In this document: positions 27,505 to 40,758 of the stretch, one piece after another | Layout: each line of letters opens with the position of its first letter | Position numbering within the stretch: the stretch's first letter is position 1 | DNA from: Petrosia ficiformis | Taxonomy: Eukaryota > Porifera > Demospongiae > Haplosclerida > Petrosiidae | Length of the DNA: 64,000 bases | Direction: 5' to 3' | Assembly (NCBI GenBank): GCA_947044365.1 | Contig: OX345639.1 | Location: forward strand, 601,501 to 665,500 | Position numbers and translations under genes: made by a program | The notes under the pieces: generated by a model | The model's database searches: none | Seen by the model: the letters and a program-made list of their open reading frames with translations, nothing else | What the model was told of the DNA's origin: nothing

Positions 27505-29882
27505 ATGGTAGTACTTTTAAATTAAATTTCTACATTAATTTTCTTTTTCATTTCATTACAGTCTGTAACACTTCATACAGATTTAGGTGATATAAAAATC
27601 GAATTGTTTTGTGATAGTGTACCTAAATCATGTGAGGTACGTATGTACATTGTATGTGCATGTGTTGTTTTAGTAAAGTTAGGTCATTCACGTTCACGTT
27701 GACCTCAGAAAAATGTTCATAACTTTAGTTTGGAATGACAAAAGTCTTTTTATCTTCACCATTTTCATATAATTATTGTTCCCATTGTTTTTGTCTGTGT
27801 GTTACATTGAGTTACAGTATAATCATGTATTAACCTTATGACATTAAACTATTCATAACTATAAATAAAATAGCCGTTTTTGTCATACTAAAATAACACT
27901 AGCATGTACTAAGTATATATAATGTAATTAGCACAATGTACATTTCTATTTTACATGCACAGAACTTCCTTGCATTGTGTGCCAGTGGATATTATAATGA
28001 TAATATATTCCACAGGTAAATATTACTATGAATACATAAATTACAAAAACAGGAGCCCATAATGATGTTGACCAGAAAGCGTAAAGGTATACTTTCTAGT
28101 TCTGGTCAACATCATAATGGACTCCTGTTATAATATATAACTTTATTTGTAGAAATATTAAAGGTTTTATAGTACAAACAGGCGATCCAACAGGTAAGTC
28201 TTATACCATGCAGTATTGTCGATCACATGACAGCTAGTCTCATGACTTTATAGGGACTGGAAAAGGTGGCACAAGCATATGGGGCAAAAAATTTGAAGAT
28301 GAATTTCGAGAAACAATAAAGGTTATTTATATATTTTGTCATTCTCAAACTAACAAATCTTGTGTATGGCACATACACTATGATACACATACCACTTTAA
28401 CAGATATTATCTTAATGAAATGCGTAGTAATGAAGTATTTAACGACCTAGTTTAGTTTTGTGTATGAGAGGTTCTAGGCCAGAATATGGTTTATCAAAAT
28501 CTATTGTATATATATATACGAGCAATAATTAATCTCTGTAGGTGTGTGAAAATGTATATACACAGTTAATACCAGAATTAATTCAAAATTGAGTAATTGA
28601 TAATAATTATGTGACCAAATTGTCGAAAAGGTTGATCAAAAGCTTAGTTTAATGAAAGCTGGTATCCAGGAAGAGCTATTATCAATCCTCTTAGATACCA
28701 AACTTCAATGGTGTAATGGTGAGTGGTTTAAACTAAGAAGTTGATCAAAATTATTTTGCAGTAAAGTATATAATCTCTTTGAAAATTTGGTCACGTATGT
28801 ATGTGGGGTTTTTCAAAGCTATGATATTATCTTGTAGGTTTTAATTATCAATCCATCTTGGTCTCCTCTTCATTAAATACAGCACAATGCTCGTGGTGTT
28901 GTCTCCATGGCTAACAGTGGGCATCCAAATACCAATGGATCTCAATTCTTCATCACATATGCCAAGCAACCAAATCTTGATATGAAATATACTGTAATTG
29001 GCAAGTATGTGATTATAGATTAGTATTATCATTATCCAATATACTTTACTATTAAGTATTATATGAGTATACTGTACTATTAAGTGTTATATGAGTATAC
29101 TGTACTATTAAGTGTTATATGAGTATACTGTACTATTAAGTGTTATATGTAAGTATGTGATTATAGATTAGTATACTGTACTATTAAGTGTTGTATATAA
29201 GTATGTGATTATAGAGTAGTATACTGTACTATTAAGTGTTATATATAAGTATCTGATTATAGAGTGTTTTACATGTATGTAAGTATGTGATTATAGATTA
29301 GTATATTGTACTTATATTCTTACAACCTAATAACTTTACAACACTGGTAATGAAGGTAATTATGTAGCATATATCAATGATGTTAAATTGTGCAGTGTGC
29401 TATATACTAGTGTTGTTTGAAGTATAACTAAAATCCGTTTTAGTAAGTTATAACTAAATTATAAGTTTACTGCAATAACTATAACTGACTAAAATTAATA
29501 ATGGACACTTTTAGTTAGTCAACTAAAACTCCTAGTAAGCCTAATATTATTTTAGTTAATTAAACTATAACTAAACTATACAGGCATACTATAACTGGTT
29601 GGTAGTCATACTAAAACAACACTACAATATTATGGTACTATCTTAAAAGTATATTTTAACTTTAATAAGGCAAGCTATATAGTCAACCATTGATAGTTCA
29701 GGATGGGATGGTCATTCCTAGCTAACATCATATCATTAGTCTCTCTTCTTCTTAGGATGATTGATGGATTTGAGACACTTGATGATTTAGAAAAGGTTCC
29801 CGTTAATGAGAAAACCTATAGACCTACACAAGATTTCTATCTCCGTAGAGTTACCATACACGCAAACCCACTGGCTGATTAA
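27505..29882 (+). CDS. PPIL3: peptidyl-prolyl cis-trans isomerase-like 3
   Basis: Cyclophilin-type prolyl isomerase associated with the spliceosome. The first coding exon is only the ATG (27505-27507, followed by gtagta). The rest is at 27562-27636, 27963-28015, 28153-28193, 28254-28321, 28883-29004 and 29756-29882. The joined frame is 162 residues (human 161). Family signatures: [18 protein letters not shown], the catalytic Arg in [37 protein letters not shown] and the end [20 protein letters not shown]. Introns hold a MITE-like element at 27683, a hairpin at 28048, another inverted repeat at 28608 and a 29-kb-region repeat at 29409. Stop TAA at 29880. Confidence 0.96.
27683..27870. repeat. 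MITE-like element, family A (copy 3, right end decayed)
   Basis: The left end TCATTCACGTTCACGTTGACCTCAG and the core GAGTTACAGTATAATCATGT plus TTAACCTTATGACATTAAAC match the family. The right inverted end is missing. It lies in PPIL3 intron 2. Confidence 0.65.
28048..28130. repeat. 83-bp inverted-repeat hairpin
   Basis: The arms AACAGGAGCCCATAATGATG and CATCATAATGGACTCCTGTT extend inward through TTGACCAGAAAG/CTTTCTAGTTCTGGTCAA around a loop of about 10 nt. It lies in PPIL3 intron 3 and is probably a tiny MITE. Confidence 0.75.
28608..28797. repeat. imperfect TIR element in PPIL3 intron 5
   Basis: The left part TGTGACCAAATTGTCGAAAA...GTTGATCAAAAGCTTAGTTTA is roughly inverted on the right (TAAACTAAGAAGTTGATCAAA...TTGAAAATTTGGTCACG). 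Its core GGTATCCAGGAAGAGCTATT resembles, in reverse, a segment at about 11222-11250 in a collagen intron. Confidence 0.5.
29409..29633. repeat. dispersed TTTTAGTTA/TAACTAAAA element (best copy)
   Basis: The ends AGTGTTGTTTGAAGTATAAC and ATACTAAAACAACACT are inverted. The interior is dense in TAACTAAAA and its complement. Less complete copies lie near 650-790, 8890-9015, 11860-11945, 17085-17160 and 39185-39440, all in introns or intergenic DNA. Confidence 0.6.
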
Positions 29883-30008
29883 AGAATATTACTCATATAA
29901 TTATATATTCATTGAAAATTTGAAAAGTAATGTGATGACAAGTGGAAAATGGTACCAGGCATGTGATAGTCACACGCTGTGCATGTGATTACAATTATTA
30001 CATAACCA

Positions 30009-33000
30009 TCATGCATTCATAGGTACAGAAGAAACAATTTGTTGAGAAGTAAATGAAGATGGAATATGTGGCCGTTCTGCCAACTTATCGTACTCAACTT
30101 TCATATCTTTATGACATTTTCTCCAAGTAGTAACATCAAAGAAACAATAAGTTCCTTCTTCATGCATGTTTTCAACTTTTGTTGGTCTCATACCAGGTGC
30201 TCTGGTAATCCATACTCGTTCTTCTTTGTGATAACGCCAATCACGAGAATATCTAGAGAGAGGCGGAGTTTGGTAATTGGAATATTTGTGTAAGGGTGGG
30301 TTCACATAATGATGCAAAGCCTTGCTTTGTGTCTGTTGTGATAAAATTCTGAAAATTGATTGGTCCAATGCAACACAGCTGATGCAAAGATAGAATCAGA
30401 TCTTATCCTCACAATATGTTGCATATGACAATGGAAGCTTCAAAATAAAGCATTTCATAATACAATACAACACACTGACGCGACACAAAGAAACAGAATG
30501 CTTTGTGTCATTATGTGAATCAGACTGAAGTCGCTCACAGTTCATGAGCTGCTAATAATTGTAACAGATCACCTCCACTGGTATAGTATAAGTAAAATAA
30601 CAAATCTTCATTATACTTTGATAAGCGAATAGGAGCTAGCTGTGTAGGTGATTGTGAGAAAAGTGAGTTAAGTGAAGGATATGAAATTAATAACCACTGA
30701 CACATTTAATTAATTAATACCTTATCTCTTATATATGAGTGTATTAGATATTCTTGAGGTACTGCATAGTCTAGAAAAAGTGGATATACAGGTTATGATA
30801 ACAAGTTGTACCTGAAATATTACATATTAGGTGGTATTACAGACTCATACCTATGTCTTGAGGCCGACTCGGAGAATCAGCAAAGGGCGATGAGAAAGTG
30901 CTATATAAACTTCTACAGGTAGGAAATTAATAAAGGGTGTGGTCTTGTGAATATACATGTAACTACTTACTCAGGTGAATTTAGGTTAAGTCCTAAAGTT
31001 GTGAGGTCACTAATACATAGATAAATAGATAAATGGATAGATAGATAGATAGATAGATAGATGTATAAGCAGGTACCTTCCTAGTGCTAGTGCTACGAGA
31101 TTAGGATCTGTTTCTGCACCTCTGATAAATGTTAGGAGACCCATCATTCCATAGTGATCTTGAACCATACTGGGCGGAACATTAACTACAATATATAATA
31201 GTGATAATAATTATAATAGTATATTTATAAACTAATAAATATAGCTTATACATCATGGTTGAGGTCATAGAACCTAGGTGTATTGAGGTGTATTATCACA
31301 TAGCAACCAAGACTGAGGTGTATTATCACATAGCAACCAAGACTGAGGTGTATTATCACATAGCAACCAAGATTGAGGTATATAATCACATAGCAACCAA
31401 GACTGAGGTGTATTATCACATAGCAACCAAAAATGAGGTCTATAATCACATATCAACCAAGACTGAGGTGTATAATCATATAGCAACCAAGACTGAGGTG
31501 TATTATCACATAGCAACCAAAACTGAGGTATATAACCACATAGCAACCAAGATTGAGGTGTATTATCACATAGCAAACAAAACTGAGGTCTATAATCACA
31601 TAGCAACCAAGATTGAGGTATATAATCACATAGCAACCAAGACTGAGGTGTATTATCACATAGCAACCAAAAATGAGGTCTATAATCACATATCAACCAA
31701 GACTGAGGTGTATAATCATATAGCAACCAAGACTGAGGTGTATTATCACATAGCAACCAAAACTGAGGTATATAACCACATAGCAACCAAGATTGAGGTG
31801 TATTATCACATAGCAAACAAAACTGAGGTCTATAATCACATAGCAACCAAGACTGAGGTGTATTATCACATAGCAACCAAAACTGAGGTCTATAATCACA
31901 TAACAACCAAGACTAAGGTGTATAATCATATAGCAACCAAGACTAAGGTGTATAATCATATAGCAACCAAGACTAAGGTGTATAATTACATAGCAACCAA
32001 GACTAAGGTGTATAATTACATAGCAACCAACTACAACTGATGTATACAATACTGACCAATCAGATTGCATGTAGTGTATTAGATATGCATTTTTATGTGT
32101 ATTCATATAATACTAACCTCGTTTACGAGTACTGGGTTTTGAGGTTCCTATGGCCGTTACTGTTGATCTATTATTAGAAATGGATGACATGATTTGTACA
32201 AAAACAAAACTGGCTTACCTTTCTTTGTTTGAACCTGGTGCGGGATCATACGAAAGACTGCTTCTGTTTTCTAGAGTAGTTATAAATGAATATCAGTGTA
32301 TCATACAGAGGGTTAGGGGGAGGGGCTGGGATTCCCCTCCCTTAGGAATTTAGAAAAATATCATAAGCTATAGTCTACAGTCTACAGTTATTGTTTGATA
32401 TATTGTTTATTCGCCCCCTCTCCCTTCTTGTTTGCCAATATAATGGCAAACCACAATACCCCATTCATCATCCCATTCTATAATCTTTAAAAGTCAACTT
32501 TTGCCCGCCCCCCCCTCCAACTTTTCTAAATGAAGACATGTTTATCCAATATGAGCCATGTATAATTATATTCATTACCTGGTATAACATTAGATGAACT
32601 AGACTAAAAAAAGAGCGAAAAAATATAATTGAAGTCAGTAATAACTATACTATTTAATATACTACTTTTAAAACAGACAGACAGACACACAGACAGACAG
32701 ACAGACAGATAAACAGACAGACAGACACACCCCCACACACCCACACACACACACACACACACTTACAGTGTATGTGGGATCCTGAATACTTTCACTTGTT
32801 TCTGAAAACAAAATGATGAACACTATACTAGTAAGAGGTTCTCATTACCTATGCTTTTTGTAGAGCTACCAGGTAATGAAGGGAAATCTTCACTTCTCAT
32901 TTGAAACTCTTGAGGACTCTCTGTTGATACTTTATTGAGCTGACCTGAACAGGATACAATAGATATATAGATAGATAGATATATAGGGTACTGCTAATGT

Positions 33001-35188
33001 GCACAACCTGCTGTGGAGAGACAATCAGACACAGTATGAAAGACAATTAAAGTATGTTCACATTGATTTGGCACCAAACTAAATGATATTGCCAACTCAA
33101 TGTGAACATACTTTAGAAATAATAGACAGATAGATAGAGATAGACAGATAGATAGATACATGCATATATACAGACATACACATACCATAACCAGATCTAG
33201 AAGATAATCCAGCTGATGAGAAACCAGACTCTGGAGTTCTTGTACCAAGTACTGGAAAATCGGAAGGATCAAAGTTCTGTCCAGTCACATCAGATACTAC
33301 AAATAGATACAAATACATTATATTAAGGATTACATGTACACATGTGACTGTACAGGGACCAAATACAACAAAATAATTTTCTACAGGAAGCCAAGAAATG
33401 TTTATATCACTGAACTCTTTTCTAATTTCATAGATTTCCTGGACAGAATGGCCGTAAGCATTTGTTCAATTCCTACGAGGCATTTTGGTCTCTTTCTGCA
33501 CGTCACTAGTACACAAGTCATGTGACTAGCCACATACATTTCTTACATGAACTTCCAAATCCTGATGATCCAAATGGAGTCATGTGACTCAGTCTTCCGG
33601 TACTTCCTAGTCCACCATAACTATTGACAGGAAGTCCACTAGATATATACGTTATAAATATAATACAATCATGTATTAACCTTATGACATTAAACTATAC
33701 ACTATAGTACATATAAGTTATTGAGTTACAGTATAATCATGTATTAACCTTATGACATTAAACTATACACTATAGTACATATAAGTTATTGAGTTACAGT
33801 ATAATCATGTATTAACCTTATGACATTAAACTATACACTATAGTACATATAAGTTATTGAGTTACAGTATAATCATGTATGACAACTATATACTATAGTA
33901 TATATAAAGTCATCACATCTTAATTATGAGGTCAATGTGAATGTGAACAGACTTTACCTGTTAATAGCGGACGCTAGTGTGTTTGGTCTTGATATCGTGT
34001 GTTTGGTGCCTATTCCACCTAAACCCTGTGTGTTCATTGGAGATGGTATACTGTTGAGGAACATGTTATTCCTTGCTGGAGGTGGTGACGGAGCACCAAA
34101 CTGGGACATTCCAGTCATACTCATCATGTTAGATCCAATATTAGAGAAACCAGATGGAGTTGTGTTTGATCTACTGAACTGTTAAATATAGAATGAAAAG
34201 ATGAATTGAGATAAGTAGAGACACACAGAGACAAAGAGAGATTGAGGTGAAGTAAATAGATACACATACAGAGATAGATTAAGTTAAGGTAGAAACTTCT
34301 GGGACTTGGGATTATAGTTCCGGTTTGGGACTTGGGATTTATGATTCTATAGTTCAGGTTTGGGACTTGGCATTTGTGATTCTATAGTTCAGGTTTGGGA
34401 CTTGGCATTTATGGTTCTATAGTTCAGGTTTAGGGTTGAGGGTTAGAATCTGATGGTATCAGCCTGGTTTCAAAATACACACACACCGGAGCATTGTTTG
34501 ATAGTCCTCTTGTTACTGATGGATGTACTGATAGTCCTTGAAATCCACTAGTTAACCCTGTCATAGATGGTAAAAATGATGATTGGGGCTTGCCTGGAGC
34601 GACTGAACTGTACAGACTATGTGTTAATCCCTGTAAGAATGATAATTAAGTTAAAATAATAAATATATTATCTATTACATGTACATACATCCTTCTCTCT
34701 AGTTTGTGGAAACATAGACTGATTCAAATAAGACGAAGATAAAAGTTCATCTTCTAGTTCCTGTATATTTGGAGAGTAATAGTAATCGGACAGTCTAACA
34801 AAACTAGCGCTTAGAGACAGTATGTTAGCCTGACGAATATTATTAAAAACCCAGGAAGTGAGCACACAATAACAGTAACAAGCATTGGAAATAAAAGGAG
34901 AGTTTCATGAAGGATGGTTGGTGTGGCAAGGAGGAAGTCTATTACATCAACTTTGTTCAGATTTTAACACTAATGCAAGACACCTATGGTTCAGTGAATA
35001 TCCATATTTTAGTGGCAATTTACGAGTGGCTAACGTACTGTCCCCAATGGTTAGTTTAATAAATATCTTGCCTTTCTCTTTACTGTGGATCCAAATTGAT
35101 TCATTGTTTGTAAAACTACAAGAATGTATATACATATAAAGACCCATATTTGTCTGCAAGTATGTATGTACACATTCATACCTGACAT
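30009..35188 (-). CDS. CNOT2: CCR4-NOT transcription complex subunit 2
   Basis: Scaffold subunit of the CCR4-NOT deadenylase; its C-terminal NOT box pairs with CNOT3 and CNOT1. The last exon 30252-30009 encodes YSRDWRYHKEERVWITRAPG and TYCFFDVTTWRKC, nearly the vertebrate sequence. Preceding exons 30639-30539 (YNEDLLFYLYY), 30770-30721 (VPQEYLIHSYIRDK), about 30925-30852 (SPFADSPSRPQDI), about 31014-30973 (DLTTLGLNLNSPE) and about 31190-31074 (GMMGLLTFIRGAETDPN) follow family order. Upstream low-complexity exons include SEDFPSLPGSS (about 32945-32850) and FDPSDFPVLGTR (about 33298-33187). The N-terminal exon has YYYSP and MFPQTREKD (about 34825-34690). The proposed start is ATG 35188 in a 7-nt exon, then about 35121-35080 (MNQFGSTVKRK) ending at a GC donor. 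That 5' portion is less certain. Confidence 0.9.
31285..32030. repeat. 30-bp minisatellite with 240-bp higher-order repeat
   Basis: About 25 copies of a 30-bp unit (GAGGTGTATTATCACATAGC + AACCAAGACT). Bases 31381-31611 are identical to 31621-31851, so a block of eight units was duplicated as a whole. Because the unit is divisible by 3, long open frames exist on both strands; they are artefacts. It lies in a CNOT2 intron. Confidence 0.95.
33049..33114. repeat. 66-bp inverted repeat, AAAGTATGTTCACA ends
   Basis: The arms AAAGTATGTTCACATTGA and TCAATGTGAACATACTTT are perfect complements, continuing to TTGGCA/TGCCAA with slippage. It lies in a CNOT2 intron. The termini resemble those of the element at 62782. 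Confidence 0.75.
33655..33950. repeat. MITE-like element, family A (copy 4) with internal tandem expansion
   Basis: The right end GAGGTCAATGTGAATGTGAAC matches the family. The core GAGTTACAGTATAATCATGT plus TTAACCTTATGACATTAAAC is repeated about three times with a period of about 62 bp. It lies in a CNOT2 intron. Confidence 0.8.
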
Positions 35189-35969
35189 TCCAAATCTGTT
35201 TTGTTTCAAGTCACACAGACTAAGAGTAACACTGCAGAGCCTTAAAGAAAGGGGTATGGATTGTGTTAATGTGATATGTGTGTGTTTTTAGAACAGGCTG
35301 TGTACAATGTTACCTAAAACAACTCTTTCACGATGTTTCAGAGTGATGATAAGTACTGAATACTCACTTTTTCTTGACTCCCTCTTCTTTATTTTCAATT
35401 TTCACGTGCCATAAACCACGCCCAAGTGGTGTGGTCACTTTAGGCCACACCCTTAAGACACGCCTACTTAAAGACCACTCCCTCTCTATAGCAAGATGAA
35501 AAGTTAGTCATTATAATTATTATATATCTTGCATTTTGTGAATTAAAAAATTGAGTAGTTTGTACATCAGTATGGGAAATTGAAAATGAGGCTACTGTTT
35601 TAAAAACCGTACCAATCAATAATGTCCCAAAGCTGTTCTGTACTGAAGGAATAAAGTATATATATACCTTAGGATTGGATAAATAGCAAACCATTAACTA
35701 GTTTTATGCACACGACACATTAGCTTATAGTCTGGTTCTTGTGCATCTAGATCCTGCAGTCTAGGGGTGGTAGGGTTAAACCAGATCTAACTGATATACT
35801 AAGTACCTCCTTTCATTCGTTCACTTACCCATTGTTGATATGATCAACATGACAAATACCTTTTATAATTGGTATTCAGTAGTGTACAAATACCATTACA
35901 TTTATTGTATACTAATTGTGGCCAAAACAAATACAAACACAGTATATGTATTTATATGTCTTCTTACAG
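35189..35969. promoter_or_regulatory. CNOT2 / WDR24 divergent region
   Basis: Contains the 5'UTR exons and promoter of CNOT2 on the minus strand (for example a likely UTR exon near 35395-35370 ending in gtgagt). It must also contain the first, unlocated, WDR24 exon on the plus strand. A GC-richer stretch with CCACGCCCA and CCACACCC motifs (about 35405-35460) is a plausible promoter. Confidence 0.4.
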
Positions 35970-38636
35970 GAGGAGGAATACATTCAAATACGAAAGTAGT
36001 GGACTTAGGACAACCCGCGAGTACTATTTGTACTAATAAAGATGGTACACGTGTTGCTGTTGCTGGTAGAAAAAGTATGCAAGAAAATAATGTTTTTGTA
36101 TATTTCAAACTTCTCTCCCTCCCTCCCCCCACTCTCTCTCTCTCTCAGTATTTAAGCTCTTGGATGTTGATCAAGACTATCGAGTGATTGTTGATTTCAG
36201 AGATTTAACACAAAAACAATTGAATCTTAATTACAGTAGTAACCATGTACAATGGAACCCTAGAGATGGTTAGATAGATTCTTATCATATTATTATTTCT
36301 TGTCATGGTCATCTTCCTTCTCTCCACAAATAGAGTCTCAGTTAGCATCAGCTCCAACTAACTCCAGTGTAGTTATCTGGGATATTAATAAAACCACCAA
36401 ATCAAAACTTAGTCAGTTAAAATAATATTCATTTCTTTTCTTCTGCTGATCTTTCCTACTCTTCTTTAAAGCACTCATTGGTAGCATAGCCTTATGCAAG
36501 GCTGATATGATTATGAAGACATCAGAGAATTAGAAACAGCTAGACTTGAAACTAGCTTTTACAATCCTACACTCCTCTCTCATCAAGGAGTCCAGTGGCT
36601 CTGATGGTAAGAGTGTCAGACCTAGATATCAGAAGGTCCTGGGTTCAATTCCTAGTTGGATTAAAGTTCTCCTTTGTTTCTAATTCCCTCATGCCTGTAT
36701 ATCATGCATTCCTTTCATCTCTTTAATTCTCCTGTCCTCAGCATATGTATTTGAGCAAGTCCATTCACGTGCTGTGAATAAGCTTTCTTATCATCCGAAG
36801 GATTCTAATATATTACTAAGTGGATCACAAGACGCTCACATGATATGTTTTGTGAGTACTGAGTTTATGTGTAAACTACGCACTTCGTATCTATTTATAT
36901 ATTTCTCTGTTTATAGGATACTAGACAGCGATCAGTTGTTAATAAGTATGTTGGACCAGATAGTGTTCGAGATGTACAGGTATGGATGGATGGTTGAATG
37001 GAGGGATGGATTAAGGATGTATGAATGGATGGACGATTGGATGATTGGATGGATGGATGGATGGGTGGATGGATTAATATGTAATTCATTGATCAAAACC
37101 ACTTTGGAAACATAATAATGACATCGTTATCTAACTCTATGAAAAGTTTTGGCCTAATCTGAAACAATAAAATTTGCAATAAAAAAATCAATACCAAGGC
37201 CTCTCTCAGTATTTAAGCTCTTGGATAGGGTAAAAATTCGAATTTTGAGAGAATACTAAAATGCTCACAGTTCTAACAGATAATATTATGGATCAAAACC
37301 ACTTTGGAAACGTAATAAGGACATCATTATCTAACTCTATGAAACGTTTTGGCCCCAATCTGAAACGATTGATTTTGCAATACCAAGGCTATAGTTCAGC
37401 GTAAAAATTCCAATTTCTGCCAATAATCACACTATGATAACGTTGTATGTCACCCCCTCTAAGTCTTTCAAATTCACGTAATTACTTATTAAAATCGGAT
37501 GGATGGATGGATGGATGGATAGATGGATGGATGGATGGATAAATGGATGGATGGATAAATGGATGGATGGATGGATGGATGGATGGATGGATGGATGGAT
37601 GGATGGATGGATGGATGGATGGATGGATGGATGGATGGATGGATGGATGGATGGATGGATGGATTGATGGATAGATGGATGGATGGATGGATGGATGGAT
37701 GGATGGATGGATGGATGGATGGATGGATGGATGGATGGATGGATTGATGGATAGATGGATGGATGGATGAATGGGTGGGATTAATAAATAGTTACTTATT
37801 AATTGAAACTAAACTGATAGTCTCATTTCTCTTCAGTACAGTCCTCATTCAGAACACTACTTTGCTGCTGCATATGAAAGTGGAGACTGTCAGGTATAAA
37901 TTTTACTATTCAAATAAATAGAACACAAGATTCACTATATATGGTATCTTAGATATGGGATCGTCGTCATCCAGATAATGCCATGAAACAAATTCATGCC
38001 CATATTGGGCCTGCATACTCTTGTGCTTGGCATTTAGAACTGGACAATCGAGTTTTATCAGCTGGTAGAGATAAAACAATAAAGGTATTATACGCTATAT
38101 GTAATAATAATTATGATGTGATGTTATGAAATATTGCATGATGACAATACGACAATGAGTTTGATCTTCATTTAATAGGTTTTTGATGTCCAAGGAACAC
38201 GGGCTAAGGAATTATATCTAATTAATGCCATGTCCTCTATTGCAAGAGGAAAATGGAGACCACAACACAAGAATCATGTGACCAGGTATATATAGGTCAT
38301 GTGATTATCACTTCTAGATCATGTGATTTTTACATTTTAGCTGTTCTCATCTATTGGATAATGTTGTTGCAGTTTGGGATATTCGTAGACCATTCATCCA
38401 GTATGCCACCTTTGGAGAGCACTCTGATGATGTAACTGGTATGTCATCATGAATCATATACTTATCATGTGATATCCATGTGACTACAGATTTTTTGTGG
38501 CTTACTGAAGATGTATTGATTTCTTGTGCTAAGGACAATCGTCTGATTCAACGACACTTTAGCACAGCAGATCATCCAACAGAGAGAGCTGTATGTAAAA
38601 ACTCTGTTTCTCTCTGTCTCTCTGTCTATCTGTCTA

Positions 38637-38685
<49 letters not shown>

Positions 38686-40424
38686 TCATTGTTTCTGTGT
38701 TTTGTTCACCATTAATTAGACTCCAGTTAGTGTGTCATTAAGACCAGATGGTGGACTTGCTTTATCTACAAGTGACTCAATATTGCAAAAAAACAAAACC
38801 TATTCATCATCGTGAGCTAATTCTCTATCTATCCATCTATATATCTGTCTATCTGTCTGTCTGTCTGTATGTCTATCCATCTATATATCTGTCTATCTGT
38901 CTGTCTGTGTGTATGTCTATGTATCTATATATCTATCTGTCTGTCTGTCTGTCTGTCTGTCTATCCATCTATTTGTGTATTTTTCTTTCTGTCGATATAT
39001 TTTAAACTTGTTTCTTTACCTCTCAGATCTTCATCTCGTAATCCTGTCCAATTTCGCAAACAAGATGTTGACTCTTATGAACAATCCTTCTTAAGACATA
39101 CTTCATTTCTACAGGAACATGTCAGAACAGAAGAGGTAGGAAACATAATTAATTATTATTATTATTATATAATTGTAATAATAGGCTGTAAATTTAGTGC
39201 TAACTATAACTATAACTAAATATATTGTAATACCCCTTTTAGTAAAGCATTGTGAGTTAACTATAAATACATTAATTAAAACCCCTTTTAGTAATGTATT
39301 GTGACTTTTAGTTAACTAAACTATAACTAAATTACAGGCCTACTGCAATAACTATAACTGAAATAGGGCACTTTTAGTTAGATAACTAAAACTAAAACCC
39401 TTTTAGTAAGCCTAATATTATTGTCTAAAATTATGAGAAACTAAAATACATAAATGAAGTGACATGCTAACTCCTTCCAACATATCTCCTCCATTTCAGG
39501 AGTGGTTATATAATTTTCGTAAATGTGCAGAAGAATTTCTCATAGAGGGTCAACCAACAGATAAACTCTGTGATCATAATTATGAGGTAATTAATAATAT
39601 CATGTGACAAATGCCACACCCACTAATTAAAGGTATGTCGAAGTGTTAACAAGATAGATGCAGCACAAACATGGCTTCTTTTAAAGCTGTTGTTCTGTGG
39701 CCTTGATGTTCACTGTTCATCTTTCGGACTTCTTCCCCTCTCTGTTCAAAAATCCGAGGAACAAGAGTATCATGTCTTATCTAGAAGAATTGTAAGTTAC
39801 GCTGTATTTACTGGTTACCATGACTACAATGATTTTATTACAGTCTGTGACATCACAAGAGGATATAGATATCGGTGAAATAAATAAAAATAAAAAAGGT
39901 TTGCATTGTTTGTAGAAACTAACTTGAAATAAAAACCTGTTTTTATGAATGTAGTATCAATAGAAGATATGACTACAGATGATGATAGTCATGAACTTAT
40001 GGCTGGAGGTTAAAAATTATTTATATTTGCCATCCTGATAACATTAACTGATACAATATCATTCATTCATTCATTCATTCATTCATTCATTCAACACATT
40101 AAAATAGGTTTCCATTCTTAATTCAGTACAAGAATTTTTTGAACAGCAAGATGAAGACTCAGATAGTAGTACAAGCGGTAGTGTTAGCCACACCCAACAA
40201 AATTTAGAGGTGATTATATATATGACTGCAGAGGAAACTCCTATTATTATCATTCATTAGCTACCAAAAGAACCTTTTCAATTACGACAAGATATTGTCA
40301 ATAGAGAACAGTCTTTAGAGAGAGTTGAAATGGAATCCACTAGTCTGAGGTCTATATAATTATATACATACTTACATGCATACATATATACATACATACA
40401 TATATACATACATACATACATACA

Positions 40425-40460
<36 letters not shown>

Positions 40461-40496
40461 TACATACATACATACATATATACATACATACATACA

Positions 40497-40530
<34 letters not shown>

Positions 40531-40564
40531 CATACATACATACATATATACATACATACATACA

Positions 40565-40596
<32 letters not shown>

Positions 40597-40600
40597 ATTA

Positions 40601-40634
<34 letters not shown>

Positions 40635-40726
40635 CATACATACATATATATATACATACATACATATATACATACATACATACATACATGTACATACATA
40701 CATACATACATACATACATACATACA

Positions 40727-40758
<32 letters not shown>

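Noticed and set aside
31285..32030. Regularly spaced repeats that could suggest a CRISPR array
   Set aside because: There are no unique spacers; the units are contiguous and the genome is eukaryotic.
31255..32040. Open frame of 261 codons on the plus strand and 210 codons on the minus strand
   Set aside because: Both come from a 30-bp repeat whose length is divisible by three; the peptide is a repeat of EVYNHIATKT and the region is a CNOT2 intron.
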